Positions 27,144 to 37,041 of a stretch of 64,000 nt of DNA are shown here, one piece after another. The notes beneath the pieces are model-generated. The model saw nothing but the letters and a program-made list of their open reading frames with translations, was not told the origin of the DNA and did no database searches. Made by a program: the position numbers and the translations under genes. Each line of letters starts with the position of its first letter. Position 1 is the first letter of the stretch. Source of the stretch: Chitinophagaceae bacterium (GTDB lineage: Bacteria > Bacteroidota > Bacteroidia > Chitinophagales > Chitinophagaceae); contig JAEUVO010000067.1 of assembly GCA_016786885.1 (NCBI GenBank), positions 1 to 64,000 of the forward strand, read 5' to 3'.

Positions 27144-29207
27144 TTATTGCTTTTGGCCCTTGTTTATCAGCGACATAAGCTCTTTTGCAGAAAATACGGG
27201 ATTAAGGCAAGTGTAACTACGGCACAGGTATATAGTAGGATTCTCATTAATCTGTTTGCCTGCCAATAAGGGGTAGTTATTTCCCGGTTTTTCTGTCAGC
27301 ATCATCACCCTGTGCGGGATAAATTGTTTCAAAATTTCTCCATGCAAGCCCGATAATTTTTCGCCTGTTATCACTATCTCGTTAGTTCCCTGGATTATTT
27401 CTTGCAGAAGACAGGCCCAATTGCCAAAAGAACCCGGGTAGCGGATGATGGCATTGCCAAGAGAGGTAAGCATCGCCCTGCTTCTTTGCCCCCAGCCCCT
27501 TTCATCATATAAAATGGAAAGAAGGTGAAGATTATAGCCCATTACAGAATTACCCGATGGTACCGCCCCGTCGTACACTTCTTTCTTTCTCACAATAATA
27601 TCCTTTTGCCCTGCAGGTGTATAAAAAAAGAAAGGGCTGTCCACATCACTAAAATTCTCTATAACATGATTTGTCAGTTTCTTTGCTTTCTCTATCCACT
27701 CAGTTTCCCCCGTTATTTCCTGTAAACGAAGCAGTGCCTGAATTAAAAAAGCATAATCATCCAAAAAAGCAGGATACCTGGCTATACCGTTTTTATATGT
27801 GTGCCGAAAAGGTAAATTACCGTCATCAGTAAAGCTCGCCAGCAGAAAGTGCATGTTATCAATTGCAAGATTCTTGTATGATTCATTACCTGTCGCTTCA
27901 TAAGCCTTGCTACAAGCAGTATTCATTAAAGCATTCCAGCCTAATATGATTTTATCGTCCAGCAGCGGTCTTATTCTTTTGTTCCTTCGATCAAGTAACG
28001 CTTTTTTCCCGTTCTCTAATTTCCTTTTTAATTCGCCGGCTGATATATTTCTTGACATTGCGAAATCTTCCATTGGTCTTTTCACCCAAAGAATATTTGT
28101 ATGTTCCCAATTGCCTAGTTCAGTTATATCAAAGTATTCACAAAAGTCTGTCGCATCAGCTCCAAGTATTTCATTTATTTCCTGTAAGCTCCAGACATAA
28201 AATTTTCCTTCTACTCCCTCACTATCGGCATCCAATGCTGCAAAAAATCCTTTATCCTGACTTAGCAACTCTCTTTGAATGAAGGCCATTGTTTCATCAA
28301 TGACTTCTCTATACCGTTCTTTCTTAGTTAACTGGTAAGCCTCACTTAATACTGCCACTAATAATGCATTATCATAAAGCATTTTTTCAAAATGAGGAAC
28401 CAACCACTCTGTATCTGTTGAATACCTGGCAAAACCGCCACCAATCTGGTCATATATACCGCCTTCGATCATTTTATCCAGTGAAAGCAGGGCCTGAGTA
28501 AGTGCTTCTTCATTTTTTGAAGTATAATAGTAACGCAACAGAAACTGTATAGAAAAAGTTTGTGGAAACTTGGGTGCCTTTCCAAAACCGCCCCACTGCC
28601 GGTCAGCTGACCTCATTAAATTTTGAAATGAATCGTCTGTCTTATCATTGGCGAAAAAAACATCTGTTACTGAAGATCCGCCTACTCCAAACTCATTTGA
28701 TTTCGCCAAATGTTCGGTAAGGTTTTCTGCCTGAGCATCAATTTCATGCCTCCTTTCCCTAAAAGCTTGTATAACGCCATACAAAGTTTCCTGCCACGAA
28801 GGCCTGTTAAAGGCTCTTTGAGGAGGAAAATAAGTACCTCCATAAAATGGCTTTGTCTCAGGCGTTAAAAATACATTTAATGGCCAACCTCCGCTTCCCG
28901 TCATTGCCTGAACGGCATCCATGTAAAGATGGTCCAGGTCGGGCCGTTCCTCCCTGTCTATTTTGATATTGATGAAATGATCATTCATCAGCTTTGCGGT
29001 CGCTTCATCTTCAAAGCTTTCCCTTTCCATTACATGGCACCAATGACAAGCTGCATAGCCAATACTAACCAGAATGGGTTTGTTTTCCTGTTTTGCCTTG
29101 TTTAAGGCCTCATCTCCCCAAGGATACCAGTTTACAGGGTTATGAGCATGCTGCAGCAAATAAGGACTTGTCTCGTTGATAAGCTGATTAGTATGCTCTT
29201 TCATCAA
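27144..29207 (-). CDS. DUF255 thioredoxin-fold protein (YyaL/SPATA20 family)
   Basis: A 687-residue protein of the DUF255 family: an N-terminal thioredoxin-like domain with CHWC at 54-57 (family form [13 protein letters not shown]) and a long alpha/alpha-barrel part like N-acylglucosamine 2-epimerase ([29 protein letters not shown]). Widely conserved, function not settled. Monocistronic by appearance. Confidence 0.93.
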   Translation of the reverse strand: MMKEHTNQLINETSPYLLQHAHNPVNWYPWGDEALNKAKQENKPILVSIGYAACHWCHVMERESFEDEATAKLMNDHFINIKIDREERPDLDHLYMDAVQAMTGSGGWPLNVFLTPETKPFYGGTYFPPQRAFNRPSWQETLYGVIQAFRERRHEIDAQAENLTEHLAKSNEFGVGGSSVTDVFFANDKTDDSFQNLMRSADRQWGGFGKAPKFPQTFSIQFLLRYYYTSKNEEALTQALLSLDKMIEGGIYDQIGGGFARYSTDTEWLVPHFEKMLYDNALLVAVLSEAYQLTKKERYREVIDETMAFIQRELLSQDKGFFAALDADSEGVEGKFYVWSLQEINEILGADATDFCEYFDITELGNWEHTNILWVKRPMEDFAMSRNISAGELKRKLENGKKALLDRRNKRIRPLLDDKIILGWNALMNTACSKAYEATGNESYKNLAIDNMHFLLASFTDDGNLPFRHTYKNGIARYPAFLDDYAFLIQALLRLQEITGETEWIEKAKKLTNHVIENFSDVDSPFFFYTPAGQKDIIVRKKEVYDGAVPSGNSVMGYNLHLLSILYDERGWGQRSRAMLTSLGNAIIRYPGSFGNWACLLQEIIQGTNEIVITGEKLSGLHGEILKQFIPHRVMMLTEKPGNNYPLLAGKQINENPTIYLCRSYTCLNPVFSAKELMSLINKGQKQ

Positions 29208-29254
29208 TTGTTATGTTATGATAACAACGAAGTTCGCTGAATATGGTTTCCCGA

Positions 29255-29286
29255 AAAAGAAAAGGACACTGGCAAAAGTGTCCTTT
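29255..29286 (-). terminator. Terminator of hemD
   Basis: A 10-bp perfect stem (29261-29270 with 29277-29286) around GGCAAA, followed on the minus strand by TTTTCTTTTTCGG-type sequence; 22 bases after the hemD stop. Confidence 0.85.
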
Positions 29287-29308
29287 ACAAATTGGTTATT
29301 CTGTAGAA

Positions 29309-30109
29309 TTATTTCTTTTTGACCAAAGTTGAAAGAAACTGGTCCAATGCAGCTACCATGCTTGGCGTTTGCGGCTGCGGAGCTTTTATTTCAAGCTTTA
29401 ATCCCTTTTCTTCAATGGCCCTGAAAGTATTGTTGCCAAATGCTCCTATCACTGTTCCGTTTTGCTTGTATTTAGGCAAGTTATCAAATAAACTTTTTAC
29501 GCCGCTGGGAGTAAAAAAGCAGATAACGTCGTATTCTGTTTTTAGCAAGATCTCTTTTACATCACTGCTTACACTCCGATACATAAAAGCCAGTGTAAAC
29601 TCACAACTATTGGCTTTGAGCCAGTTTACGATCTCATTATCTTGTTGATTCTCTGAGCATACGTAGAGAAATTTTTCATTAGCCTTATGTTTGTTGATGA
29701 CATCAAACATGCTTTTGTTGGTTCCGTCTGCTCCATAGAACACTTTTCTCTTTCTGTAAAGGATAAATTTCTGCAGGTACAGAGCTACAGCTTCGGTGAT
29801 ACAGAAATACTTTGTATCCTGTGGCACACTAACCTTCATTTCTTCGCACATACGGAAGAAATGATCGATAGCGTTGCGGCTGGTAAATATTATACCAGTA
29901 TAGTTTTGAATCTCAATCTTTTGTTTGCGGAAGTCCCGTGCCGGAATTCCTTCCAGACGGATAAAGGGATGAAAATCCAGCTCAACGCTGTATTTCCTGG
30001 CCAGCTCGAAGTATGGCGACTTCTCACTTTCGGGCCTTGGTTGGGTAATCAGGATTTTCTTTATTGCTTTGGCCTGTTCACCGGCCTTTTTAACCCCATT
30101 TGTACTCAT
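29309..30109 (-). CDS. hemD: Uroporphyrinogen-III synthase
   Basis: Closes the tetrapyrrole ring to uroporphyrinogen III in haem biosynthesis. About 266 residues; ILITQPRPES starts the first domain, and GIIFTSRNAIDHFF and VICFFTPSGVKSLF are the two conserved ligand-binding loops. The frame opens at TTG 30136, but a -7 box at 30134-30141 and ATG 30109 (MSTNGVKKAG) indicate the shorter form. Next to DUF4271, a common Bacteroidota arrangement. Confidence 0.9.
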   Translation of the reverse strand: MSTNGVKKAGEQAKAIKKILITQPRPESEKSPYFELARKYSVELDFHPFIRLEGIPARDFRKQKIEIQNYTGIIFTSRNAIDHFFRMCEEMKVSVPQDTKYFCITEAVALYLQKFILYRKRKVFYGADGTNKSMFDVINKHKANEKFLYVCSENQQDNEIVNWLKANSCEFTLAFMYRSVSSDVKEILLKTEYDVICFFTPSGVKSLFDNLPKYKQNGTVIGAFGNNTFRAIEEKGLKLEIKAPQPQTPSMVAALDQFLSTLVKKK

Positions 30110-30133
30110 GTTCGGTTCGGCTAAAGTTGGCTG

Positions 30134-30141
30134 CAAAGTTA
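30134..30141 (-). promoter_or_regulatory. Candidate -7 box of hemD
   Basis: Minus strand TAACTTTG, a full -7 match. It overlaps the stop codon of the DUF4271 gene and lies 24 bases before ATG 30109. It suggests hemD has its own promoter inside the end of the preceding gene. Confidence 0.5.
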
Positions 30142-31125
30142 AGTAGTTTGCCCGAAATACACTAACAAAGCCTTGTAAACCAGTAAAAGAGGGATTATTT
30201 CAAAGGCTAAGAAGTATAGAAGGAAGTGAAAGGGGCTGACTTTGACCTGATTACGAACAACAGAATAGGTTAAAATTATCCTGTAAATAAGCATTGCCCC
30301 AATTAAAATCCATGATAACGTAAGACCTATTGAAAAGAGATTGCTGGTGGAAAAGGCCAGGAGAATAAGGAATGGCAGCAATAGTATGCCTATCATTTTA
30401 TTGATAATAAATACAATAAAAATGTAAGAATTAGCAGCCTCCCTGGCATTAAAAAGCCAGCCTGATATTTTTAAACCTATGAATTTTACAAAATAGGCCA
30501 CCGAAAGACCTGCCGCACAGTACGCAAATAAAACCCAAAAATTATCGCCCGGGCTTATCTTAAAATACTCGATTAAAAAGGTCAGATAGAGTCCGGCGCT
30601 TATAACAAAGAAACCGTTTAATAAAACTGATGGTATTGGTGTTTGTACCAATTGTTCACTGATCTGTCTCACTTTGAGAGTATTCCTGAAAAACAACCTG
30701 AAAAGATCGTTGAAGTATTTTGGAAAGGCCTGTCGTAGCAAAGCAAAAATGATCAATAGTAAGACCAGACTATAAAAAAGTATCTCCTTACCATTTACCT
30801 GCCTGACCTCTCCCTCTGCAACAAAAACAGGTTTGGCTTTAAAGCCAAATCCAAAATAAGGATGATGGTCTAATATCTGCCAGCCGATTTTTTGCAATGA
30901 GAAGTTATCTGGAAGGTTCAATAACCATCCCGAATCTTGCTGCGGCCGTCTGGAAACTTCCTGGCTTGTTTGCACAAGTGGTAAAGAATCCTGTTGCTTC
31001 AAAGTATCGGCACCTGAGTATGTTGTATCTGCTGCATTGCCGGCAGATGAATCAATAACAGTCTGTGCAAAAGAGATAGCTGTCAGCGACAAAAAAAGAA
31101 ATAAGAGAGATAATATTTTTTTCAA
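30139..31125 (-). CDS. DUF4271 membrane protein
   Basis: About 328 residues: signal peptide (KKILSLLFLFLSLTAISFAQ), a ~90-residue periplasmic Ser/Gln/Asp-rich region, then about six to seven TM helices, matching DUF4271, a Bacteroidota family of unknown function next to hemD. The frame opens at GTG 31173, but that lies upstream of the -7 box at 31143; TTG 31125 yields an immediate signal peptide and fits the promoter, so it is preferred. Confidence 0.8.
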   Translation of the reverse strand: MKKILSLLFLFLSLTAISFAQTVIDSSAGNAADTTYSGADTLKQQDSLPLVQTSQEVSRRPQQDSGWLLNLPDNFSLQKIGWQILDHHPYFGFGFKAKPVFVAEGEVRQVNGKEILFYSLVLLLIIFALLRQAFPKYFNDLFRLFFRNTLKVRQISEQLVQTPIPSVLLNGFFVISAGLYLTFLIEYFKISPGDNFWVLFAYCAAGLSVAYFVKFIGLKISGWLFNAREAANSYIFIVFIINKMIGILLLPFLILLAFSTSNLFSIGLTLSWILIGAMLIYRIILTYSVVRNQVKVSPFHFLLYFLAFEIIPLLLVYKALLVYFGQTT

Positions 31126-31142
31126 GAAAAACTGTTGAGATG

Positions 31143-31150
31143 CAAAAATA
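31143..31150 (-). promoter_or_regulatory. Candidate -7 box of the DUF4271 gene
   Basis: Minus strand TATTTTTG, a full -7 match, 17 bases before the proposed TTG start at 31125 and after the stop of the BamA-like gene. It helps decide the start codon. Confidence 0.5.
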
Positions 31151-31179
31151 TAAAGTGAGCCCTGACTCTGCACCGATGA

Positions 31180-32985
31180 TTAAAAATAATTCACAAATCC
31201 AAAATGTATCTTTGACTGGCGAAGGTTCAATTCTGAATCATTTCTTTTTCCTATTGCCCAGGCCAGGTTAAATATACCCGCCTTTGTCTCAAACGCAAGG
31301 CCAAGTCCTGTTCCAAAATAAGTATAGTTAACATTTGTATTCAAACTGTTGTTCCTACCCCACCCACCATCTGCAAGGACATAAAAGAATGAGTTCTGTC
31401 CAACCAGGTAGCGGTATTCCACAGTTGCAATGGCAAATTGCGACAGGTATTGACTTTCCTCATCGAAGCCTCTTAATAGTTTATAACCCCCTACCTGGAA
31501 TAATTCATTCCTGAAAATGTTTCCGCTTTGAAACATGCCGGCATTTACTGCTGTCTTTATTGTACTTCGTTGCCCGGTCAGGGGAAAATATTTTGCCACC
31601 ATAGCCCTGACCCTGAACTGGTATGTTTTTAGTTTAACTGTGTCATACAATTTATTAAAATCAAAGAGGGGATCAGAAGGATCCTTTAATTCCAGTATTT
31701 CGTTGTTTTTCTTAAGTCTTTTTGTACCGGCAGAGGTGATTATTCGAAACTCAACGCCTTTTCTCGGGTTAAGCCGGTAATCTGTGCTATTTAATTCATA
31801 ATCCACCCCTACATTAAAAGAACTTACATCTCCAACATCCGGTAAGCGGCGGTTATTAATAATAAATGTTGAATCAATCCCTCCCTGGCTGACAATGGTC
31901 TGAAAACGTTGCAGAAAAAGTTTGCCTGATTGATTTCTATTTAATACATATTGTACACCCAGTTGAAAATTCACATTCACAAAATTGCTGTCTTTGCGAA
32001 ACATCTCGAACGAGAAATCAAGCCCGTAATGAGACTGAAAGATATAGGGATGCTGGTATAAAAGGTTTAATCGTTGCGACTTTACCTGTAATTGTTGCCA
32101 GTTTAACCCGATGGTTTCTCCGGCACCTAATGAATTTCTCAGCAAGATATTTGCCTCACCTGTTATCAGTAATTTTTTTGACGCCAGTTGGTCGTTATTA
32201 GGTAAAAAACCGATAATCGCATTAACCTGGCTGCTCTTTTTTTGCTTAAGATACATGTTCAGGACTGATCCGGTTCCAAGCATCGTTATATCAAAAGGTT
32301 TTTCCTCCTCCACATAGGTAATCTCCCTCATTTTTTGATTGATGCGCATTAATTTTTCTTTACTATAAATGCTTCCGTTGGGAATACTGAGATATTGCTG
32401 CAGATAATTGTTGGAAATCTTTGCATTGCCAAAAATGCGGATACTATCAATTTTATACAAGGGTCCTTTATCCATTTTAAGTAAGGCAAACACTTTTTCC
32501 GTTTCTAACTGCAAACTATCAAGGTAAATTTTAGCAAAAGGATATCCGTTATTCTCCAGGTATTGCAGAAGTTTCTCCTGCCACTCCTGCAACTGAACAA
32601 AATCCATGGATTTGTCCACAAAAACTTTCTCCCTCCATCCAACGGCATCCAATACAGCAGGGTCAGCATATTTTGTGTCTAATTGAGCCCACAGATATTT
32701 TTGCCCGGTATATAAAACAATATATGCAGAGGCAGAATCGTACCTGATACTGTCAACAGAAGCAGTTACATACCCTTGAGCATGAAGGGTGCCGGTTAGC
32801 CTGGCTACATAATCTGAACAGGCTGTACGGGAAGTAAAATCAGTTTGAAGCCCCAATTGAGATAGTTGTAGTGAATCGTCCATACCCGCACCCCTGACAA
32901 TAAGATTGTATTTGCCTTGCCCTGATGTATAAATACTCAGCAACAACAGAACCAGTACCGATATTTGCAGTCTGAATTTTCTCAT
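31180..32985 (-). CDS. BamA/TamA-family outer-membrane protein
   Basis: About 601 residues: signal peptide (RKFRLQISVLVLLLLSIYTS), POTRA-like N-terminal half (LYKIDSIRIFGNAKISNNYLQQYL is a clear POTRA), and a C-terminal Omp85 barrel with the LRGFDEES motif that corresponds to the conserved L6-loop RGF. It ends in a phenylalanine-rich strand (FGFVNYF). The presence of only one or two recognisable POTRAs suggests a TamA-like or patatin-less surface antigen rather than the main BamA. ATG 32985 chosen for the signal peptide; the frame is open to 33051. Confidence 0.85.
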   Translation of the reverse strand: MRKFRLQISVLVLLLLSIYTSGQGKYNLIVRGAGMDDSLQLSQLGLQTDFTSRTACSDYVARLTGTLHAQGYVTASVDSIRYDSASAYIVLYTGQKYLWAQLDTKYADPAVLDAVGWREKVFVDKSMDFVQLQEWQEKLLQYLENNGYPFAKIYLDSLQLETEKVFALLKMDKGPLYKIDSIRIFGNAKISNNYLQQYLSIPNGSIYSKEKLMRINQKMREITYVEEEKPFDITMLGTGSVLNMYLKQKKSSQVNAIIGFLPNNDQLASKKLLITGEANILLRNSLGAGETIGLNWQQLQVKSQRLNLLYQHPYIFQSHYGLDFSFEMFRKDSNFVNVNFQLGVQYVLNRNQSGKLFLQRFQTIVSQGGIDSTFIINNRRLPDVGDVSSFNVGVDYELNSTDYRLNPRKGVEFRIITSAGTKRLKKNNEILELKDPSDPLFDFNKLYDTVKLKTYQFRVRAMVAKYFPLTGQRSTIKTAVNAGMFQSGNIFRNELFQVGGYKLLRGFDEESQYLSQFAIATVEYRYLVGQNSFFYVLADGGWGRNNSLNTNVNYTYFGTGLGLAFETKAGIFNLAWAIGKRNDSELNLRQSKIHFGFVNYF

Positions 32986-33040
32986 TTGGCTTTTCGCCGG
33001 GATATTCGTTGCTAAATTATTCATTAAATCACAAATCAGC

Positions 33041-34159
33041 TTGGCAGGCATTTATATTCACATACCTTTTTGCAGGCAGGCATGTCATTATTGCAATTTT
33101 CATTTTGCCACTTCATTACGGTACAAAAACGAATTGATGGCCGCTTTATTGAAAGAACTGGAGCTTCAAAAGAACTTTCTGCAGGCATCACCGGTTGAAA
33201 CTATCTATTTTGGTGGGGGCACCCCAAGTTTGTGTACTTCTGAAGAAATTCAACATATTGTTCAAACCATACTGTCGTTATATAATGTAACAAAAGAAGC
33301 TGAACTAACTCTCGAAGCAAATCCTGATGACATTACAGAAGAAAAACTAGCTGGCTGGAAAAATGCAGGTATCAATCGCCTGAGCATTGGCATACAAAGT
33401 TTCTTTGAAGAAGACCTGAAATGGATGAACCGGGCACACAATGCCCGGCAAGCCTATGATAATTTACTTCTTGCCACAAAGCATTTTGATAACATTACTA
33501 TCGACCTGATCTATGGAACTCCGGCATTGACAAATGAAAAATGGAAACAAAATATTGAAACGGCTATTTTGATGGGCATACCACACTTGTCCTGTTATGC
33601 TTTAACAGTTGAACCTAAAACCCCACTGGACAAACTGATCCGTCAGCAAAAGTCAGATGATGTTAATCCTGACAAACAGTCTGAACAATTTCTATTACTA
33701 ATGCAGTGGTTGTCTGATGCAGGTTATGAGCATTATGAAATTTCCAATTTTGCCAGGTCCGGACAGAGAAGCCGTCATAATTCATCATACTGGAGGGGAG
33801 AAAAGTATTTGGGTATCGGACCTTCTGCACATTCATTTTCTGCCAATGAAAGGCAATGGAATATCGCTAATAATATTGCATATATAGAATCTATATCAAA
33901 GGGGATCATACCTTATGAGAAAGAACAGTTGACCAGCACACAGCAACTTAACGAATATATTATGATCTCTTTGCGAACCTCCGAGGGGCTAAACCTTAAG
34001 AAAACAAGTAGTGATGATGCAATTAAACTCAAGGTTGCTGCTCAAAAATATATCGATGCAGGATTGATGCTTTTTGAAAATGATTCTTTTGTACTTACTA
34101 ATGAAGGAAAATTATTGGCAGATGGAATTGCGGCTTCTTTATTTTTTAACCCTTCCTGA
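33041..34159 (+). CDS. hemW: Radical SAM haem chaperone HemW
   Basis: A 372-residue radical SAM protein: the CX3CX2C iron-sulfur motif (Cys11, Cys15, Cys18) follows GIYIHIPF, then GGGTPSL. This N-terminus and the short length match HemW, a haem-delivery protein often annotated as oxygen-independent coproporphyrinogen oxidase; the true HemN has extra cysteines and is longer. The start is TTG 33041, giving the family N-terminus AGIYIHIPFC. Divergent from the BamA-like gene. Confidence 0.92.
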   Translation: MAGIYIHIPFCRQACHYCNFHFATSLRYKNELMAALLKELELQKNFLQASPVETIYFGGGTPSLCTSEEIQHIVQTILSLYNVTKEAELTLEANPDDITEEKLAGWKNAGINRLSIGIQSFFEEDLKWMNRAHNARQAYDNLLLATKHFDNITIDLIYGTPALTNEKWKQNIETAILMGIPHLSCYALTVEPKTPLDKLIRQQKSDDVNPDKQSEQFLLLMQWLSDAGYEHYEISNFARSGQRSRHNSSYWRGEKYLGIGPSAHSFSANERQWNIANNIAYIESISKGIIPYEKEQLTSTQQLNEYIMISLRTSEGLNLKKTSSDDAIKLKVAAQKYIDAGLMLFENDSFVLTNEGKLLADGIAASLFFNPS

Positions 34160-34352
34160 TCCATGCAACAATAATGTTCAATACACAGCCCAATGCCACT
34201 AATGACGTAAGGATGAAATTGAACCATTTAATCGGGTGAGGTTTAGCACTGCCTTCTTTTTTACCATCCTGCCATTTGTTGAACTCAAGAACATTAAGTA
34301 CAATAAGAACAACAGCTGCAATCAGGAAGACGATCTGGAAAAAATTAACCAT
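34146..34352 (-). CDS. Small two-helix membrane protein
   Basis: A 68-residue protein with two predicted TM helices (FFQIVFLIAAVVLIVLNVLEF and FNFILTSLVALGCVLNIIVAW) separated by a charged loop. I recognise no family. It overlaps the convergent hemW 3' end by 14 bases. Real rather than a shadow, because it has a typical hydrophobic pattern and a good ATG, but unsupported by homology. Confidence 0.6.
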   Translation of the reverse strand: MVNFFQIVFLIAAVVLIVLNVLEFNKWQDGKKEGSAKPHPIKWFNFILTSLVALGCVLNIIVAWIRKG

Positions 34353-34398
34353 GCTATGGATTTAGAAGACATGAAGTTAATTTTTTTGTGACAATAAT

Positions 34399-34508
34399 TT
34401 ATGGCTTTAAGTGACGCTGTTTCCAATACTGCCAGATCTGACCAATGACCAGTGTTGCGATCATGATCAATATAGCAGCAGGTACAAATCCGTGATAAGA
34501 AAGAGGCA
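34399..34508 (-). pseudogene. Possible frameshifted ~36-residue membrane peptide
   Basis: Downstream of gpsA, one frame encodes a hydrophobic peptide (FVPAAILIMIATLVIGQIWQ) ending in a charged tail and TAA at 34399-34401. Its natural start would be ATG 34508, but that ATG is out of frame by one base across a CTTCTT repeat; with one extra base the product would begin MPLSYHGF. Either a broken gene, a sequencing error, or chance. Confidence 0.25.
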
Positions 34509-34526
34509 TAGGGCTACATTTACTGG

Positions 34527-35564
34527 TCAGACCAGTACCTGTTCTATGCGTTTAAAGCCTTCTGAAGCTTTAACATCTTCCCATAAAATTTTATAGATAG
34601 TCCCGGCTATCGGAATTCCCGCATCCAGCGATTTATTAATCGTATAAATACACTTCGCCGCATTATATCCTTCGGCTACCATATTCATTTCCAGTTCAGC
34701 GGCCTTCACAGAATATCCGCGGCCGATCATATTTCCAAAACGGCGGTTGCGACTATGCAATGAGTAACAGGTAACCAACAAATCACCCAAATAAACCGAA
34801 GCAGCATAATTAGGAGTCTTTCTATGAGTAACAGGATCTTCTCCTTCGTGTTCTCCAACTGTAATATGCTCTGCCCCAAATTTTTTCAGAAATCCTGCCA
34901 TTTCATCTGCGGCATTGGCAATATAAACGCTTAAGAAATTATCCCCATAATCAAGCCCATGAGCAATACCGGCACCCAATGCATAAATATTTTTTAGTAC
35001 CGCTGCATACTGAACCCCCATTATATCATGATTAACGACCGTACTTATAAAATCCGTAGTGAAATGTGAAGCTATTACTGAAGCCATCCTGACATCAATT
35101 CCTGAAAAAGTAAGATATGATAACTTTTCTTCTGCTACCTCTTCCGCATGGCAGGGGCCCAGCACAGCAAAATAATTCTCTAATGGTACCCCAAATTCAT
35201 TTTTTAAATATTCATTCAGTAAAATATTTTTTTCAGGCAATAATCCCTTGATCGCTGAAACAACTTTTTTGCTTTCCCAATCTGCTGGCTGAAGCCCCGC
35301 AAGACTACCTTCTGCATAGGCAGAGGGGATGGCAATGACCAATACATCTGATTGCTCGAACACTTGCTTTACGTCTGTGGACATATTAAGCAATGAAACA
35401 TTAAACTTTGCAGAACTTAAATAATGTGGATTATGACTTCTCTTCCTTATATATTCAATAGTGTCAGCATTTCTTACCCACCAGTTTATCGCATGTTTAC
35501 TGTCCGTCAGAATTTTTGCCAGGGCCGTAGCCCAGCTGCCGCTGCCTATAACGCCAAAAATCAT
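34527..35564 (-). CDS. gpsA: Glycerol-3-phosphate dehydrogenase [NAD(P)+]
   Basis: Reduces dihydroxyacetone phosphate to sn-glycerol-3-phosphate for phospholipid synthesis. 345 residues, Rossmann GVIGSGSWATALA at the N-terminus, then LGPCHAEEVAEE, YAAVLKNIYALGAGIAHGL with the catalytic lysine, and GRGYSVKAAELEM. A near-match to the -7 box sits one base before the ATG, too close to be the obvious promoter. Confidence 0.96.
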   Translation of the reverse strand: MIFGVIGSGSWATALAKILTDSKHAINWWVRNADTIEYIRKRSHNPHYLSSAKFNVSLLNMSTDVKQVFEQSDVLVIAIPSAYAEGSLAGLQPADWESKKVVSAIKGLLPEKNILLNEYLKNEFGVPLENYFAVLGPCHAEEVAEEKLSYLTFSGIDVRMASVIASHFTTDFISTVVNHDIMGVQYAAVLKNIYALGAGIAHGLDYGDNFLSVYIANAADEMAGFLKKFGAEHITVGEHEGEDPVTHRKTPNYAASVYLGDLLVTCYSLHSRNRRFGNMIGRGYSVKAAELEMNMVAEGYNAAKCIYTINKSLDAGIPIAGTIYKILWEDVKASEGFKRIEQVLV

Positions 35565-35627
35565 GCAAAGTGAATTTCCTGATTAAAAAATATAAAGAAT
35601 AAAGGTAATAAAGGAATAAAATACCTG

Positions 35628-35660
35628 ATAAAAAAGAAAACCCGGTATTATCCGGGTTTT
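35628..35660 (-). terminator. Terminator of the TolC-adaptor operon
   Basis: AAAACCCGG and CCGGGTTTT arms around TATTAT (35637-35660). Followed on the minus strand by a T-rich stretch, 22 bases after the adaptor stop. Confidence 0.88.
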
Positions 35661-35682
35661 CTCATGAAGTAATTCTTATACT

Positions 35683-37029
35683 TTATTTTTCAAACAATTC
35701 ATCTTTTGTCACCACTTTTACTTTCATTCCATCCTTCAGGTTTTTGCTTACGGCAGCATATGGAGCAATGATCACCTCATCTCCTTCCTTTAAACCGCTG
35801 AGAATTTCAATATAGTTGATATCCTGTATGCCTGATTTTACTACTACCTTTTTAACGGCTCCGTCCGTCTGCAATACAAAAGCCACTTCTTCCAGTTCAT
35901 CTCCTTCAACAATAACTGAAATATCATTACCATCTTCTCCTTTGCTATCCTCCTTTTGCTTTTTCTTATCTGCCATACTCAGGTCACTTCCTTTTACTCT
36001 TGCATTCACTGCCGCAATAGGTACAGCCAGCACATTCTCCACCCGTCTGGTCTTGATATCTGCACTTGCATTCATACCGGGGCGGAAAGGGAAGGTTTTA
36101 TCAACGAGATCCTTATACGATTCCTTATCCAGGCGAATCCTTACTTCATAATTGGTAACATCATTAGCAGACGTTAGTGATGTACTTTTAGTACTACTGG
36201 CTATTTTAGTAACCACTCCTTTGAACTTACGGTTATTGTAAGCATCCACTTCAACATCAGCCGAATCGCCGATATTAATTTTCACAATATCATTTTCGCC
36301 AACATCCACCCTTACTTCTAATACTGCCATATCAGCTACTGTCATCATTTCCGTACCCACATTAAAACTGTTACCTGCCACTCTTTCTCCTTTCTTAATC
36401 TTTAATGAGGATATTACTCCATCCATCGGCGCCACGAGAGTGGTACGGCTTAAATCTTTATTCGCTTTACTTAATCCCACTTGTGTACTTTGAACATTCG
36501 CTTTAAGCCCTTTTATATTTTGCTGAGCTGCTGTATAGTTAGCCTGGGCAGATTTAAATGTAGTTTCGAATTGCTCTAATTCTGCTTTTGAAATCACCTT
36601 GTCATCAAATAGCTTTTTATTCCTGTTATAGGATTGTTGTGCCAGTTCAAGATTGGCTTTTAATGCTTCAAGGGCCGCCTGGCTATTATCTACGGTTGCC
36701 GCAGATTGATTTACCCTTGACGCAGCTTCATCCCTCTGCAACGCATATATATCAGCATAGATGCGGGCCAGCACCTGGCCTCTTTTAACACTATCACCTT
36801 CTTCTACATTTAATTCAGTGACCTCTCCTGATATATCCGGGCTGATCTTTACTTCTACCTCTGGGTATATTTTTCCACTGGCATTTACTGTTTCAATAAT
36901 TGTTCTTTTTGCCGCCTTTTCTACTGCTACCTTCTCTATTTTATCATTACCACCAAATATCTTCGATAACAAAAACAATGCTCCCAGCACTCCTAAAACA
37001 ATCAATGTCCATTTCAGTTTCTTGTTCAT
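35683..37029 (-). CDS. Efflux periplasmic adaptor subunit (HlyD/MacA/RND type)
   Basis: A 448-residue membrane-fusion protein: N-terminal TM helix (LKWTLIVLGVLGALFLLSKIF), lipoyl-like domain halves (GEVTELNVEEGDSVKRGQVLARI and TLVAPMDGVISSLKIKKGERV), a helical hairpin of ~100 residues, then barrel and membrane-proximal domains. It should link an inner-membrane pump to TolC, but no pump is encoded next to it: a terminator follows. Preceded by the tolC-type gene with a 12-base gap. Confidence 0.92.
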   Translation of the reverse strand: MNKKLKWTLIVLGVLGALFLLSKIFGGNDKIEKVAVEKAAKRTIIETVNASGKIYPEVEVKISPDISGEVTELNVEEGDSVKRGQVLARIYADIYALQRDEAASRVNQSAATVDNSQAALEALKANLELAQQSYNRNKKLFDDKVISKAELEQFETTFKSAQANYTAAQQNIKGLKANVQSTQVGLSKANKDLSRTTLVAPMDGVISSLKIKKGERVAGNSFNVGTEMMTVADMAVLEVRVDVGENDIVKINIGDSADVEVDAYNNRKFKGVVTKIASSTKSTSLTSANDVTNYEVRIRLDKESYKDLVDKTFPFRPGMNASADIKTRRVENVLAVPIAAVNARVKGSDLSMADKKKQKEDSKGEDGNDISVIVEGDELEEVAFVLQTDGAVKKVVVKSGIQDINYIEILSGLKEGDEVIIAPYAAVSKNLKDGMKVKVVTKDELFEK

Positions 37030-37041
37030 ACAATAGTAAGT

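Noticed and set aside
29212-29226. Palindrome GTTATGATAAC upstream of the DUF255 gene
   Set aside because: Short and AT-rich; no repeat of it was seen at another promoter in the window.
35565-35573. TCACTTTG as the gpsA promoter
   Set aside because: It sits one base before the ATG and has a mismatch in the essential A, so it is probably chance.
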